Shown piece after piece: positions 48,487-60,700 of a DNA stretch of 64,000 nucleotides; the stretch's first letter is position 1, and each line of letters begins with the position of its first letter. Position numbers and translations under genes: made by a program. The DNA is from Phanerodontia chrysosporium (Eukaryota; Basidiomycota; Agaricomycetes; Polyporales; Phanerochaetaceae). The notes under the pieces are model-generated. The model saw only the letters and a program-made list of their open reading frames with translations. It was not told the origin of the DNA and made no database searches. The stretch is from positions 496,001-560,000 of the forward strand of contig MJGA01000001.1 in the NCBI GenBank assembly GCA_001910725.1, written 5' to 3'.

Positions 48487-50100
48487 ATGAAGATACGTGG
48501 CCTGAAGGCTGCACTAAACGGAGACAAGAGATATCCGTTCAAGGTATGTGTCGAGGCTCCTACACTTCCCAGCCCGCTTTCACTCAGCAGCACCTATACT
48601 CATCAGGCCCCGGCGTCCGCTGTTGACTACCTGGTAGTCGGTGGAGGTGAGAGACATTGTTCATGATGTAGCTCTCGAGCTCACGTTTGAACAGGCGTTG
48701 TGGGTCTGGCTATTGCTCGCCGACTTACACAGAAGTTCCCAGGCAAGTCGATCTTCCTGGTAGAGCGCAATTCTTCGGCTGGACAAGAGACTAGGTATGT
48801 ATGAAGTGAGTGAGCCTCTCGCATGTATTGACCTCGCATTTAGTTCTCGAAATTCGGAGGTTATCCATGCTGGTATGAGCGGGACATCGAATTGGATCCG
48901 TCAATGCTGACCTACCGCTTAGGCCTTTATTACCCACCCGGATCTCTGAAGACGCGCTTGTGTCTTCGTGGAAGAGAGCTGATGTACGACTACTGTGAGA
49001 GGAACAACATCGCACATCGCAAGACCGGAAAGTTGGTTGTGGCTCAGGAGCATCAGATCCCCTACATCGAGACGCTATATCAGAAGACTCAGCAACTCTC
49101 CTGGCCTCCCCATTCTGACTCTACACGCGCGAATGAGCCAGTTGTCCCAGCCAGGCTTATTGACAAAGATGAGGCACACGCGCTGGAGCCGGATCTCTCG
49201 AGCAAGATCGTCGGAGCGCTCCTCAGCACCGAGACTGGGATCGTGGACTCGCATTCTCTCATGGAGAGCTACGAGAAGGACATCACGGACGGCGGCGGCG
49301 AACTCGTGTACTCAACGAAAGTTGTGCGAGTAGATCCTCACGCAGGCTCGTCTCAGGCGGAGGGCCATGCTTCCGAGGAGGCAGCGGAGGACGGCTGGGT
49401 CGTCCAGACGGTGACTGGAGACGCAGAAGAAGGGGATGCTTTGCTCGCACGTACCCTGATCAACGCTTCAGGTCTCGCTGGCCCAATGATCCTGAATGCA
49501 CTGCTTCCGCTCGAGCAGCGAATACCGATGTATTATGCGAAAGGCTCTTACGCGTCCTACCGGGGGCCAGGCGTATCCAGGGTGTCCCACCTCATCTACC
49601 CGAGTGTCGGGACGGGTAGAAAGCTGCACGGATTCCAATCGCTGGGCACGCATCTTACCCTGGATCTCAACGGTAATATCAGGTTCGGACCAGACATCGA
49701 CTGGCTCAACCCGCCCCCTCTGGAACTCCAGGGCGACGTCGAGGTCGCAGACCCTGATTTCTGGACGGATCATCTCGTCGCAGACGAGTCCCGCCTGCCG
49801 CAGATGCACGAAGCTATCACGGAGTACCTCGAGGATATACAGCTAGAAGGACTGCAGCCGGATTACTGTGGCATTAGACCGAAGCTCGTAGGACCCGAAG
49901 GCGGCTTCCAAGACTTCGTCTTCCGAACAGACTACCCGGGTAACTTCCTGTCGACAGCGAAAAGGGCGAGTCGTAACGGCAGGTCCAGTAGCCCTATGAT
50001 CACCCTCATGGGCATTGAAAGCCCAGGACTTACGTCTTCTCTCGCGATCGCAGAGCTGGTCGTGGACGACATGCTGGGTGAGAATGGTGACCATAGGTAG
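48487..50100 (+). CDS. L2HGDH: L-2-hydroxyglutarate dehydrogenase, mitochondrial
   Basis: Five exons (48487-48543, 48607-48646, 48695-48794, 48844-48872, 48923-50100) give 467 residues. The FAD enzyme oxidises L-2-hydroxyglutarate to 2-oxoglutarate, a metabolite-repair reaction. The FAD-binding motif is DYLVVGGGVVGLAIARRL and is split by an intron inside GGG. The family signature is SSRNSEVIHAGLYYPPGSLK. Further motifs are TGIVDSHSLMESYEKDI, INASGLAGP, MYYAKGSYASYRG and GIRPKLVGPEGGFQDFVF, ending with MGIESPGLTSSLAIAELV. The short exon 1 (MKIRGLKAALNGDKRYPFK) is basic and may be part of a targeting signal. The 3' end is 37 bp from convergent NDUFA12. Confidence 0.93.
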
Positions 50101-50137
50101 CCCCGTCGGCGGAATATACATCGTATCTCAAACGCAT

Positions 50138-50780
50138 CTACTCGCCGCGGGCGGTGACGGTCGGCTGCCAAGCGGTAATCTTCGGCTTTGTCGTATTGTA
50201 GGGCTTGTAAGCACCGCGAGTGCCAGTCAGGTTCTCAACCCAAGGCTAATGAATAGGCGTTGGATCGTGTATAAGCACGTTTCGGAGAAATATGGGACGT
50301 ACGGCCTTCCATGGCGGGCTCAGGTTCTGCATGACACGGTCCTCAGTGGGCGGGTCCTTGCGGATGTGCGAAAGCCACGAGTGCCATTCTGGTGGAACTT
50401 GCGTGGCATTGTAGTCATGCTGGTTTTACGCCAGTTAGTCCGCGCATTGTGACAAGAGCCTGCGCCCTATCGCACCTGTGCGAAGTCGACCCAGCGGTGA
50501 CGACCTATAATACAATTAATCAACTTATACATGGCGCAGCTTCTGCAAACAGACCTGGAACTTCCTCCTCCGGGTTCAAGTTCTCGAAGTAGCGGTTTCC
50601 GAACCTGCGGCACGACGAAAGAGTGTCAGTGTTATATCCCGGTTCATTCAGAAAGCGAACGCACTGGTCTTTGCCCATGTATGCTCCTGACTTCGCATCA
50701 CCGATATACTGCATCTGACGCCACCATTCCTTCCAGCCCACCCGGCGGATAGAGCGAATCGTTCTGGCGAGGGAGACCAT
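50138..50780 (-). CDS. NDUFA12: NADH:ubiquinone oxidoreductase (complex I) subunit NDUFA12/B17.2
   Basis: Five exons from ATG 50780 to the stop at 50138 give about 139 residues. Motifs are IRSIRRVGWKEWWRQMQYIG, AYMGKDQ|FGNRYFENLNPE, GRHRWVDFAQ|HDYNATQVP, PEWHSWLSHIRKDPP and GTRGAYKPYNTTKPKITAWQ, which fit the B17.2 family along its whole length. It is an accessory subunit of the complex I matrix arm, so this fungus should have proton-pumping complex I. Introns are GT-AG; the RHRWVDFAQ exon is only about 30 bp. Confidence 0.94.
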
Positions 50781-50990
50781 GGTCGTAGGTGATTGACCGC
50801 CAGGGCGTCACGCTCGGGCACGGTCGTTGCAGGCGGGCGCTTTTCGCGTCTACCCGCACTGGGAAGTTCATGGAGTCGAACCAACCACCAACCGCCTGTT
50901 TCATTCCTCTAACGTCCTCTGGTTCTGCATTTGCCTAACCTCAATATTACTCTTGCTGTCATCTTGCTCTTGTCCTTGCTTTAGCGCTAT

Positions 50991-52176
50991 ATGTCGCTCA
51001 AAAATACTCTCGGACTCGGATGCAAGCCCTCTGTGCTTTCGTCGCTGGAGGATTCTGCCTTGCCGGACACACACATCGAGATTACCGACGAACTCGTAAG
51101 TATACTCGAGGAACAGCTGATGTGATGCATAAAGGAGAGACGTTTGTGCCTCTTAGCCCGGATGCTCCACCTCTCTACGAAAGCTCCCATTCATGTCCTC
51201 CTGCCAGAAATTCTCGTCGAGGTCTTTGCCTTCGCCGTCGCGGTCGATGAAACAAGAGCAAGCCTCTCCTTACCTGCTCCTTGGGCATCCTGTCTATCTC
51301 GCACGTCTGCCGCCAATGGCGCTCTTTGGCTTTCGGAACATCTTTACTTTGGACCTGCATATGCTGCGACAAGTCTTCGCAAAACCTGATACCCTTGCAT
51401 GTTGAGAATTCTAGGAACCAGCCGCTTGAGCTATTCTCTACGGACAGCTCCGTCTATATTTTAGGAACGCTCGAAGCCTCAAGCCGACCCTTGCACGCTC
51501 CAAAATACGGTCTGTGGTGTGGCGCATAGACCACCAGCGCGTCTATGACCTGAGCTTCGGACTTCTTTCCCCATCTCCGTAACAAGACCTGCTCCAGTTG
51601 CACTTGTGCTTCATAGGCACGTTGCGACACTCCTAGACCATCCTGGCATCGACCTCGTCTGGGTTGGCGCGAATCTCTGCGATGTCTCACGCTGGACAAC
51701 GTATGCCCCTCGGTCATGCCTCCCTCTCGCTCTCCTAATCTGCAGTCTTTGTACAACTCTCCTACCCTTCGTTGATCCAAAAGAGATCTGTCCGGGACTT
51801 GCGCATTTCGCAGTTACGCGACTGCATACACCGCGCGCCAACGTCAGCAGAATTGACGATTCGACGGAACTTGCCTGTCTTGGACATTGATTCTGTGGAT
51901 GACAACGTTATCACCTCTGGCGAATCGGAGTTTGCTACAGTGAACCGCACGTTTGCTTGGACTACCGCCCCGCCCAAGGGTGTCTGGCGGCTTTCCCACA
52001 TACTCGCTATGCGAAGCTTGTCTGAACTCGTCCTCTGTCTGGATCCTATCGACCGTCGCTGGCTATATCTGGCTGCGCAGGTGATACCCTGGTATCACCC
52101 TCGTCGCAGGACCGCTTTTCACACCAATCTCGTCCCGAGGTTATACGGCTTCCGGTGCTCAAGCGATTGTAGGTAG
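50991..52176 (+). pseudogene. degenerate F-box gene
   Basis: From about 51.19 kb the frame reads APIHVLLPEILVEVFAFAVA, then after a -1 shift GILSISHVCRQWRSLAFGTS, LLWTCICCDKS: an F-box of the type common in Agaricomycetes. Later pieces in other frames fit the LRR part (IDHQRVYDLSFGLLSPSP; LRISQLRDCIHRAPTSAELT). Several in-frame stops separate them, and no set of introns restores one frame. Decay is therefore likelier than single sequence errors. MSLKNTLGLGCKP at 50991 may be the old start. Confidence 0.55.
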
Positions 52177-52414
52177 ACAGCAAAGACTTGGACAGACTTT
52201 CGCTGTCAGAACGTTCGGCGAGGAGCCATAGCCGCCATGGCCCGAGTTCGGACGAGATTCTAGCGGACACCTTTTATACAAATCAATAAATATGTCGTTA
52301 CATGGACAAGATATGAATCTAAATCGTGTGGAAATCGTGCGGAGTCGTTGGACACTATCGTTGTGTCGAGCAGTGTACCTTTTACTGGCGTAGTCATATC
52401 TCTTCGTTAGTATG

Positions 52415-53916
52415 TTAGTGGGGCAGCGTCCCGGACACCGCCGCAGCGAAGTCCTTCCACGCGGCATGCAGTAGCAGGACGAATGCCTGGCCCTCGGGGC
52501 TGAATGTGCCGGGCGAGGATGCGGTGTAGAACGTCTCAGGGTCGACGGTCTGCAGAAGCCAGCCGTCGGGGTTGACATTCTGTCGGATGAAGTTCAGCGC
52601 CCGGTTCGCAGCGGGGATGAGGGAGTCGTCGGACGTGAGCACCGCGTAGCGGTACGTGACCGCGGCGAGCAGCGCTGTGGAGGACGAGTCCGGGAAGGTC
52701 GACGGGTCATCGATCACGTTTGTGAGGGCGCCGCTAGGTTGCTATATTATATTCGTGGCGTCAGTCAGAGCGAAGGTTTTGAGTTCTCTGGAAACGCACC
52801 TGGTTTGCCCAGGAAGCGACGAGGATCTCTCTGATCCATGCGACGAGATCTCCCTGCTGCGCGTCGAACTGGCGCGCCTGGTCCGAGTGCATGATGGTCT
52901 GCAGGACGCGCATCATACCTGCTGCAGCCCATGCGTTTCCTGGACGACGTCAGCGATTACTCGCACATTGCACGCTGAGAAAGGGCCACTCACCGGTGCC
53001 CCAGTGCCGGAGATCCTGTGAGCCCTCATCACCGAGGACGATGTGCTTCCACAGGCCGCTGGCGTCACGCAGGTAATTTCGGTACAGGCGGCACTGGTCA
53101 TATGCCAGCTGCAAGAGTCTCGACTCCGAACTTCCGCCTGCGAGCGCACCGTAGTATGCGATGAACGGGGGTGCCATGTACACGAAGTCGGCCCTGTGAC
53201 GTCCGTGAGTGGCGCGCTCCATTCTACAGATTAGATCCAGAGGCTCACCATAGCTGCACCTGGCTGGCTCTGTGGGAGATCGCGCCATCCGGGGTCTGGG
53301 GTGCAATCTCAGTGAGGTAAGCTAGTTGCGAGCGGGCTGCTTGGGCGAACGACTGGTCGGCCAGATTTGTCCGCGTCCAATTCGCGAGGAGGACTGCCAC
53401 GCCAAGGCCTGCCAAAGCTCTCGAAGGTGTCATGCATGGAATGGAGAGTAATCTTACTGGCAGGGTCGCCGACTGCTCCGTCGCCATCGATGAGGGTCAT
53501 CGAATCTGTTGGCTTTGACTTCACGGTGCTGAAGTTCCCCGTTAATTAGTGGACATGCTGCATGCCAAGACTAACAACAGACTTGGTAGCAATGTTCATC
53601 ATGGCTGTCGTGTTGCCCCAAGCCGGATTAAGGCTCGCCGGCGGTGGGAACGCCGTCGAGCGGAAGACTGACAGCGACGGCGCTAACAGCTCCGTGAGGG
53701 CTTCGGCCGCCGTGCCCAGCTCCCAACTGAGGACATGAAGGTCAGCGGGAAGCGGCTGGGGTGCGAGGGCTCGGTTTGGACTTACCTGTGAGTCGCAATC
53801 TGGAGCATGTTGGCCTCTACTTTGGCTATCGTAGCATCGTTGAAGCCAACCTGGATCACAGGAAGCGAGAAGACCAGGCATGAAGCAAGCAGCAAGAACA
53901 AAGCCGGCTTGAACAT
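52415..53916 (-). CDS. secreted glycoside hydrolase, six-hairpin GH105-like
   Basis: About 385 residues in several exons. A signal peptide (MFKPALFLLLASCLVFSLPV) leads to a barrel with ADFVYMAPPFIAYYGALAGG, whose Asp matches the catalytic position of GH105 unsaturated rhamnogalacturonyl hydrolases. HWGTGNAWAAAGMMRVLQTI and VDPETFYTASSPGTFSPEGQ, AFVLLLHAAW also match this superfamily. GH105 enzymes remove unsaturated uronic residues left by pectin lyases. One exon (SKPTDSMTLIDGDGAVGDPA) is joined through GTTAGT and GTAAGA donors. GH88 is a less likely alternative. A TATA-like CTATAAAG lies about 85 bp upstream of the start. Confidence 0.82.
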
Positions 53917-54790
53917 GGCGAAGTCTCTGTGCTACCAGCAGAGCTGGGGGAGCCTGGAGCTTGGGGAGAACCTCGACCATCTGGGATGCTTGTGGACATG
54001 GCTTTATAGGGCGAAGGGCAGGCGTGCAACACCGCCGTCTGATAGGACGTCGCGAATGTCATGAATGCCCAGATCTTCGCAGTATCATTGAGGAACCCGT
54101 GCTGTGGTGCGGCGTGATGGCAAAGGAACGAGGCAGCAGCATTGCTGTATTTCTGGGAAACACTTCCGCGTCTGGGGAGTACAACGCGGTGGTTCTCGAC
54201 TAGAACCGGACATATATGTCAGTGCGAACTTAGGGTGCATGCTGCCCCGGCACGGCCAAGAACGTGCTTCGGTGATGCGTCAAGGGGCCCCAAGAACGCG
54301 CAAGCACGATAGAAACTTTCGAATAGCGACTGCCTGGAAGAGGTACAAGCGAAGAATGGCTTTCAAAGTGACACAACTTACGTGAAGGCTCAAGCGTCCC
54401 GAAATGCGTGGATCCCTCTCCCGTTCCGGCCAGGGCATGGCGAGAAGAGGGCACGCACGATTCATGCATCTGTCTTGATCGGGCCTTACCTAGTTACGAA
54501 TACCTGAGCTTGAACGAAGCTGTTGCGAACAACTCGAGGCCGCAGTAAGACAAACAGCCTGCATCTGGGGCAACTGGTGGGATCCACAGCTGGCGATGGT
54601 ACCGATGCGGAGCGGGTCTGACGGCGACCGTGATGATGATCATTGATGGCATCAAACGAACCGAACGCACGCTGGGACCGAGGACGCTTGTCCCGCTTCC
54701 AAACTCGGACAAACAAACCTCTCAGTGAGGCGGCCGTGACGGTCGTTCACAGTATCCTCTCTTTCCTTTCAGGCCCGGGTGGTGGCCACA
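53917..54790. other. bidirectional promoter region, GH105 and THO2
   Basis: 874 bp between divergent genes. It has a TATA-like element for GH105 near 54.0 kb and a pyrimidine-rich stretch just before the THO2 ATG (TCCTCTCTTTCC). Short frames occur, but none is supported as a gene. Confidence 0.45.
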
Positions 54791-57700
54791 ATGAACGTCG
54801 TGGAGACAGTAAGTGGCTTTGTTGCTCGCTGGGGGGAGGGCGGGGAGGCCGAATGGTGCGCATTTGTTCGTCCTGCCTCGCAGTGCGTCGTCTGACCGTA
54901 TTCCAGCCGTGATCTCCTGACCGCGCCGCATTCGAACCCGTCCGAACCAGCTGCGAGCGACGTCCTGTCTACCGCATACCACACACTCGTCACTGCAACG
55001 CTCAAAACATGGTCCCCTGCGACTTCGCTCGCTCCGCAGGCCCTCATCAACTTCATTTTGTCCGTGCTCGAGAGTCTTCCGTCCCCCTCATCCACCAAGT
55101 CGCCCCATGCCGTTGCATTCGGTGATATTCTGGTGGACATCCTCTGGGCTATTGATGTTGAGCTCGACGATATCCATCAAGATACCAAGCTGGCGCTCGC
55201 TAATGCTGAGCAGGGTAATGCACCTGTCGTGGCGGAGGGCGTGGACCCTTCCGCCGTACTCGCTCGCGTGGCGCAAGCAAAACAAAATGCTGAAGCGGAT
55301 AAAGAGACGTTGGCGGGGACAGTCAAACTTCTGGTGGTGCGTACCCCTCTGCATGTCATCTTTGGCCGCAGCTAGACATGTACTAGGCCTCCGGGATTCT
55401 CGACGCGGACGTCTGCCGGGAGCGGCTAGAGCTGTCGATGATCCACCATGCGGATCTCATACCGGACGATCAGGCCTTCTCAAAGAAGGAAGTGCGCATG
55501 AGAACTGCGCTGTTGTAAGTCGCACCCGTCCCTCAAGCCACCCGAACGCTCAACGACTCTTGGACAGCTACAAGCAGAACAAGTTTAACCTGCTTCGCGA
55601 GCAGTCGGAAGGCTACAGTAAGCTTACTACTGAGATAACCAGCAGTCTTGGGCCGCCTCATTCCCCCGCGACTGGCCGGCCAGTGGAACCATGGTCTGCG
55701 ATAGAGGCGCGGGCGCGAGCTGCCTGGGAACGTGTAGTTGGCTTGGTCGGCTACTTCGACTTGGACCCCAACCGAGCATTGGATATCATCTTGGATGTGT
55801 TCTCTGTTCATCTGACAACACACCACTCGTTCTTCCTGGCTCTTCTGTCGTGCTCCCCCTGGGGGGCATCTCTGAAGGCCAAAGACGAGGATTCAATGCA
55901 CACCGAGGCCACCTCTGATGCATACAAAGGGAAAGAACTGGACGAGATACTGCGTATTGCAGAGCTGCAGTCCGGCCATACCCCTCGTGAACCCTTGCTT
56001 ACGTCCACCAACAACGGTTCTCGGGTGTTGGCCCAGGTCCTGGGATTTAAATTTACTTACTACCAGGTGTGTATGCTGTTTATGTCTCGTTGAACCCTTG
56101 TACTGAAAACCTCTAGCTCCCCGATGTGACGGAGTCAGCACCCAAGAGCCTGTACCTCACCGCTGCGCTCCTTATACGAGAGGGCTTCATCACGTTAGAA
56201 GATCTCTATCCCCATGTACGCCACTTCCTTGCTACCACTGCTCGATTACAGGCGTTCAACGTACCTCGTAGTTGTCTCCGGCAGACGATGCCATGGAGGC
56301 GGAGTACAAGAAATATCTGGAATCTGTTAACGGTCGCATCGCCAACGCCAAGGTCAGCATGCTAGCCATGGCCGCTCCGCTAGAGTCCTCGTCAAGCGGC
56401 AGCGCCCCGAAGCTCCGTCAACCCACGCCAGCGGAGTCGAAGAAGGTGGAGAAAGAGGTGACTAATGAGAAGATAGGCATCCTACACGCACTCTTTGCCG
56501 TTGGGGCTCTTCGCCCCGGATTCGCGCTATTGAGCAAGTACCCCTGGATTGTAGATGCTTCACCCGACATTGCAGACCTTCTGCTGCGCATCCTCAAGCA
56601 TTCGATTGCCCCCGTCTACGCCACGTACGGGCCAGGGAAGGAGCCGCGCCCCAACTTCTCTGTGCCTAAGCGTCGGTTCGGACCCACTGGCGTCGCCCCG
56701 CCACCCGAGAAGAAGCCTACGCTCACGTTCTGGGCACCGACTCCTCCGCCGACGAGCACGACCGACTTCGTCTTCTTCTTCCCCGACTGGACGGAGCGTG
56801 TGCCGCTGTGCAACAGCATGGAAGACCTCCCGCATGTTCTTGAGCCCATGATGAGGTTTGTGGGGCTGCATGTCTCTAGAGACCTTGTGTTCCTGGCGCA
56901 GTTCTCGCGGCTAGGACGCGTGGAGGTGATGTCGACGGTATGCCTTCCTTGTGTTCAGATCAGGGCGGCCATTAATACCATCCTGCAGCTTTCTATCGAC
57001 CCTGAGACCAAGAAGCCAATGCCGGCGGACCTCAGTTACCCAGCCTGCCAATTTTGGTACAAAATGGCGAGGATGTACCTCCTGCCTGCGCTATCCCTCG
57101 TCCGCGGCAACGCTGTCTGTAACGTCGAGATTTGGACGCTCCTCAGGATGTTCGAGACGACTCAACGATGGCGGTTGTATGGAGAGTGGAAGACGAAGAC
57201 GTACCAGTCCCACCCGGAACTCCGCGTGCGGCAAATTCAGGCCGACCGCGAGACGAAGGGCGTGCTGCGTCGGCTGTCGCTGCAGACCGTCGACAAGTTG
57301 TCGTGCTCGATCGCGAAGCTTGCGCATTCGAATCCGCTCATTCTGTTCAGCAACACCATCAACCAAATCATGGCGTACGAGAACCTTGCCGGGGCGGTCA
57401 TCCAGACGCTCACGTATTCCACCGTCATGGGCTTCGACGTGCTACTCTATGTCATCATCGAGGCCTTCTCCAACCCTGACAAGGCGCGTGTCAAGGACGA
57501 TGGTGTCAATACGTCGGATTGGTTGCAGAGTGAGTGTGACGATACGTCTACATGACTTGCAACTAACGACATGCAGATCTCGCGTCCTTCACTGGCCTGC
57601 TCTTCCGCCGCTATCAGGGTGACATAACGCCGCTCCTGAAGTATCTCGTTCATCAGCTGCACAACGGTCAAGTCTCCGAGATTATCATTCTCCGCGAGCT

Positions 57701-60700
57701 CATCTGGAAGATCGCTGGCATCGAGCCCCTGCCCAACCTCACCGAGTCACAGATCATCGCCATGGCCGGCGGCCCGAACCTGCGGATTGAGGTCCTCGCG
57801 TCGACCATCCGTGGGGCTCGTCTGGATCCTCAAGACGCCGGTGCCAAGGGCCCGAGCAGGCTGGGGAAGGCCATCATCGAGTCGGGCATGGCTCTGCCAT
57901 TCTAGTTCAGATGTCGCAGCAGAGGCAGGCGTGTGTGTACCAGTCTGGTAACACCTACTTGAAGTCGCTCGCGAATCTCTTCGACATGGTCCGTCAAATT
58001 TCGTTTCTGTTGGGGAACCTCGTCTCATCGTCAATCTAGGTGCACGGCGTGCTGCTGCAATATATCGAGTTCCTGACCACGCCTTCGATTGTCCCTCCCG
58101 ACGACTACGCTAAAAAGGTGTTGCCTTCGCTCGCCGACCTGCACCTCAAGTACGGCATTGCAGTCCCTATTTGCATGCAAATAATCGGCCGACGCTTCAT
58201 CTTGCTCTACTGGTGCGTCTCTCCCTCAAATCCTGGCGATGGCGGCCACTTATTCGAGTCGCTAGTCTGCGGCACTGGAGATGCAGAAGAAGGAACGGGT
58301 TGCAAGCGAGGAGGCCGAGAAACGCTTGAAGGCGGCGCTGACCGCGAAGCGAGAGCCCACTTCGACGTCACGGACGGGCTCGCCTGCTGTTGCTGAGGGC
58401 GGTGGTACGGAGCAGTCGACAGATGCAAAGCCGGCAGCTCTCTGAAGATGTTCCGATGGAGGGCGCCGAAGCCCTGGAGCTCGCACCCACGGCTGAGGTG
58501 AGACTGTTGAATAATCGATGTCTTTCGCGAAGCTTATCACACACAGAACCCCTGGCTGCCGCAACTGTACGCGCTCTTTGACGATGTCAAGGCCATTGCG
58601 CCGCCGATTGTGAACGAGCTGATCGGGTAGGTGATCTGATAGCCTGCCCAGACGTGACCACTCATCCTTCTGCAGCCCGGGCTTCTACATGACGTTCTGG
58701 CAGCTGTCCACTTACGACTTGTCGCCCCCGGCGTCCAAGTACGAAGAGGAGACCAACAACCTTCGCAAACTGAGCTCGGAGGCTGACTACGCTTACAACG
58801 CGGCGGAGAAGGCCGAAAAGTGGGTCGAGAGGGTGAACTCGTACAAGCACCGCGATAGGCGCAACCGGTACAACCAGTTCATTGACATCTTGAGGGGCGA
58901 GCTCAAGGAGCAGACCGCTGCGCGTGCGTTCACGATCAAGCGGTTGGCTCGCGAGAAGCAGCATTGGTTTGCGCATAGTTCGTGCACTTCACCTACAGAA
59001 CAAAACACGGTCTAATCAGCTTGTCCAGATCCCAAGGGATTCCTCTGGCCAGCGCGATTGTGGAGCACTGCTTGCACCCTCGAGCTTTGCTTTCCCCTAT
59101 GGACGCAGATTACTGCGTGCAGATCATCAAGGTCGTCCACTTACAGGGCACTCCCGGATTCTCTACTCTCAATGTCTATGATAAGGTACATAGCCGCGAT
59201 TCGTGGGCTCTCGCAGTGCTAATACGCCAACGTGCGTAGATTCTCGGTGACCACCTTCGACCTTTGCTTTTCTCATGCAGCGAAGTCGAGGCGCGCAACT
59301 ATGGTGTGTTCTCTGTGGCTTCTGTTCGCTTGGCTTCTGAGCGATTTCTAGGTCGTTTCCTCCTGGGTATTCTCGGTGACATCGCGAAGTGGCATCAGGA
59401 CGAGCAACTCTTCATGCAGGACAACCGTGTCAAGAGTGGTGGCAAGGTCTCGTACTTGCCTGGCTTCATGTTCAGCTTCAGCAACAAGGCGAATGTTGCC
59501 ATCGATGACATTATCAAATGGCAGCAATTCCGCCAGGTCTGTAAGAAGTGGCACCGCAAGCTAGCTAAGGTAACGCAGGACTTCCTTTTACGAACGCCAG
59601 CATAACCGACAATACTTCGCAGGCCTTCATTGATTGCATCGAAAGCGGGGAGTTCATGCATGTTTACAACACCATCGTGGTGCTCAAGGAGATCCTCCCG
59701 GTATTCCCGATCGCGTCTGTGAATGAAGGGACAGGACCCGCGCTCGAGATGGCCATGGAGAAGTTCGTGGAGAGAGAAGAGCGAGACGACCTGAAGATCC
59801 TCGGAAGGGCGTACATAGCAAGTTTCAAGAAGCGGGAGTCGCACTGGAAGTTGCCAGAGAGAACCGCCAGGGTATGTCTTGTGGTTAACTCTTTCTCCGC
59901 CGGACGCTCATGATTATCTCAGCCTGCTGCCTCGACGTCGTCTGCAAAGCCGACGCCGACTGCTACACCGGCACCAGGAGATCGTCCGCGACCTGCCGCT
60001 CCAGCTACGCCAACTCCTGCCCCGAACGGTCGCCCAACGAATGGGTCTGCACCTGCTCCGCCAACTGGCCCTCGTGCGGAGAGCTCGCAGGCCAAGGAAT
60101 CCACCGCTTCGGCCGACAAGCCTATGTCCACTTCAACGCGGATGTCTATCGAGAGGTGACATATTTGTTCGCAAGTTATGGTCACCTTGACTTACACGCG
60201 CTTCATGCAGCATCCCTCGTCCAGAAGTTGTCAAGAGGATTCGACCTGACACAAGGAGCCCCGTTCCCAAGGTCAATGGCGAAGCAGAGGCGAAGACTAA
60301 CGGCCAAGCAGAGCCGATGCAAGTTGATCATCCAAGCATTCCTCCGCGCCCGCCAGTCTCTGCTGCACCTCCTACTGCACCCAGACGAGATGAGCAAGGC
60401 CTGCCGAGAGGACCTGCAGGTCCAGGAGGTACCTTACGCCCTGCCAGTCCTAACCTGCCTGCTGGATCACCCGTTCCTCGGAACATATCGCAGATGGAAG
60501 GCTCCAGGCCGCCGACCCCAAGCCCTCTGGTGCGCTCCGTCAGCAGCAAGGATTTGACCCAGTCACCAAGAATCAGTGCCGGTGATGTCAGAGGCACTTC
60601 CCAGACGATGCCGCCCCCGCCAACCCGAGTCAGACGACGTCTGCGCACGAGTTACGTGAAACGGCGAAGCAAAGCCGTCCTTCTGTCGATAAGGCTGATG

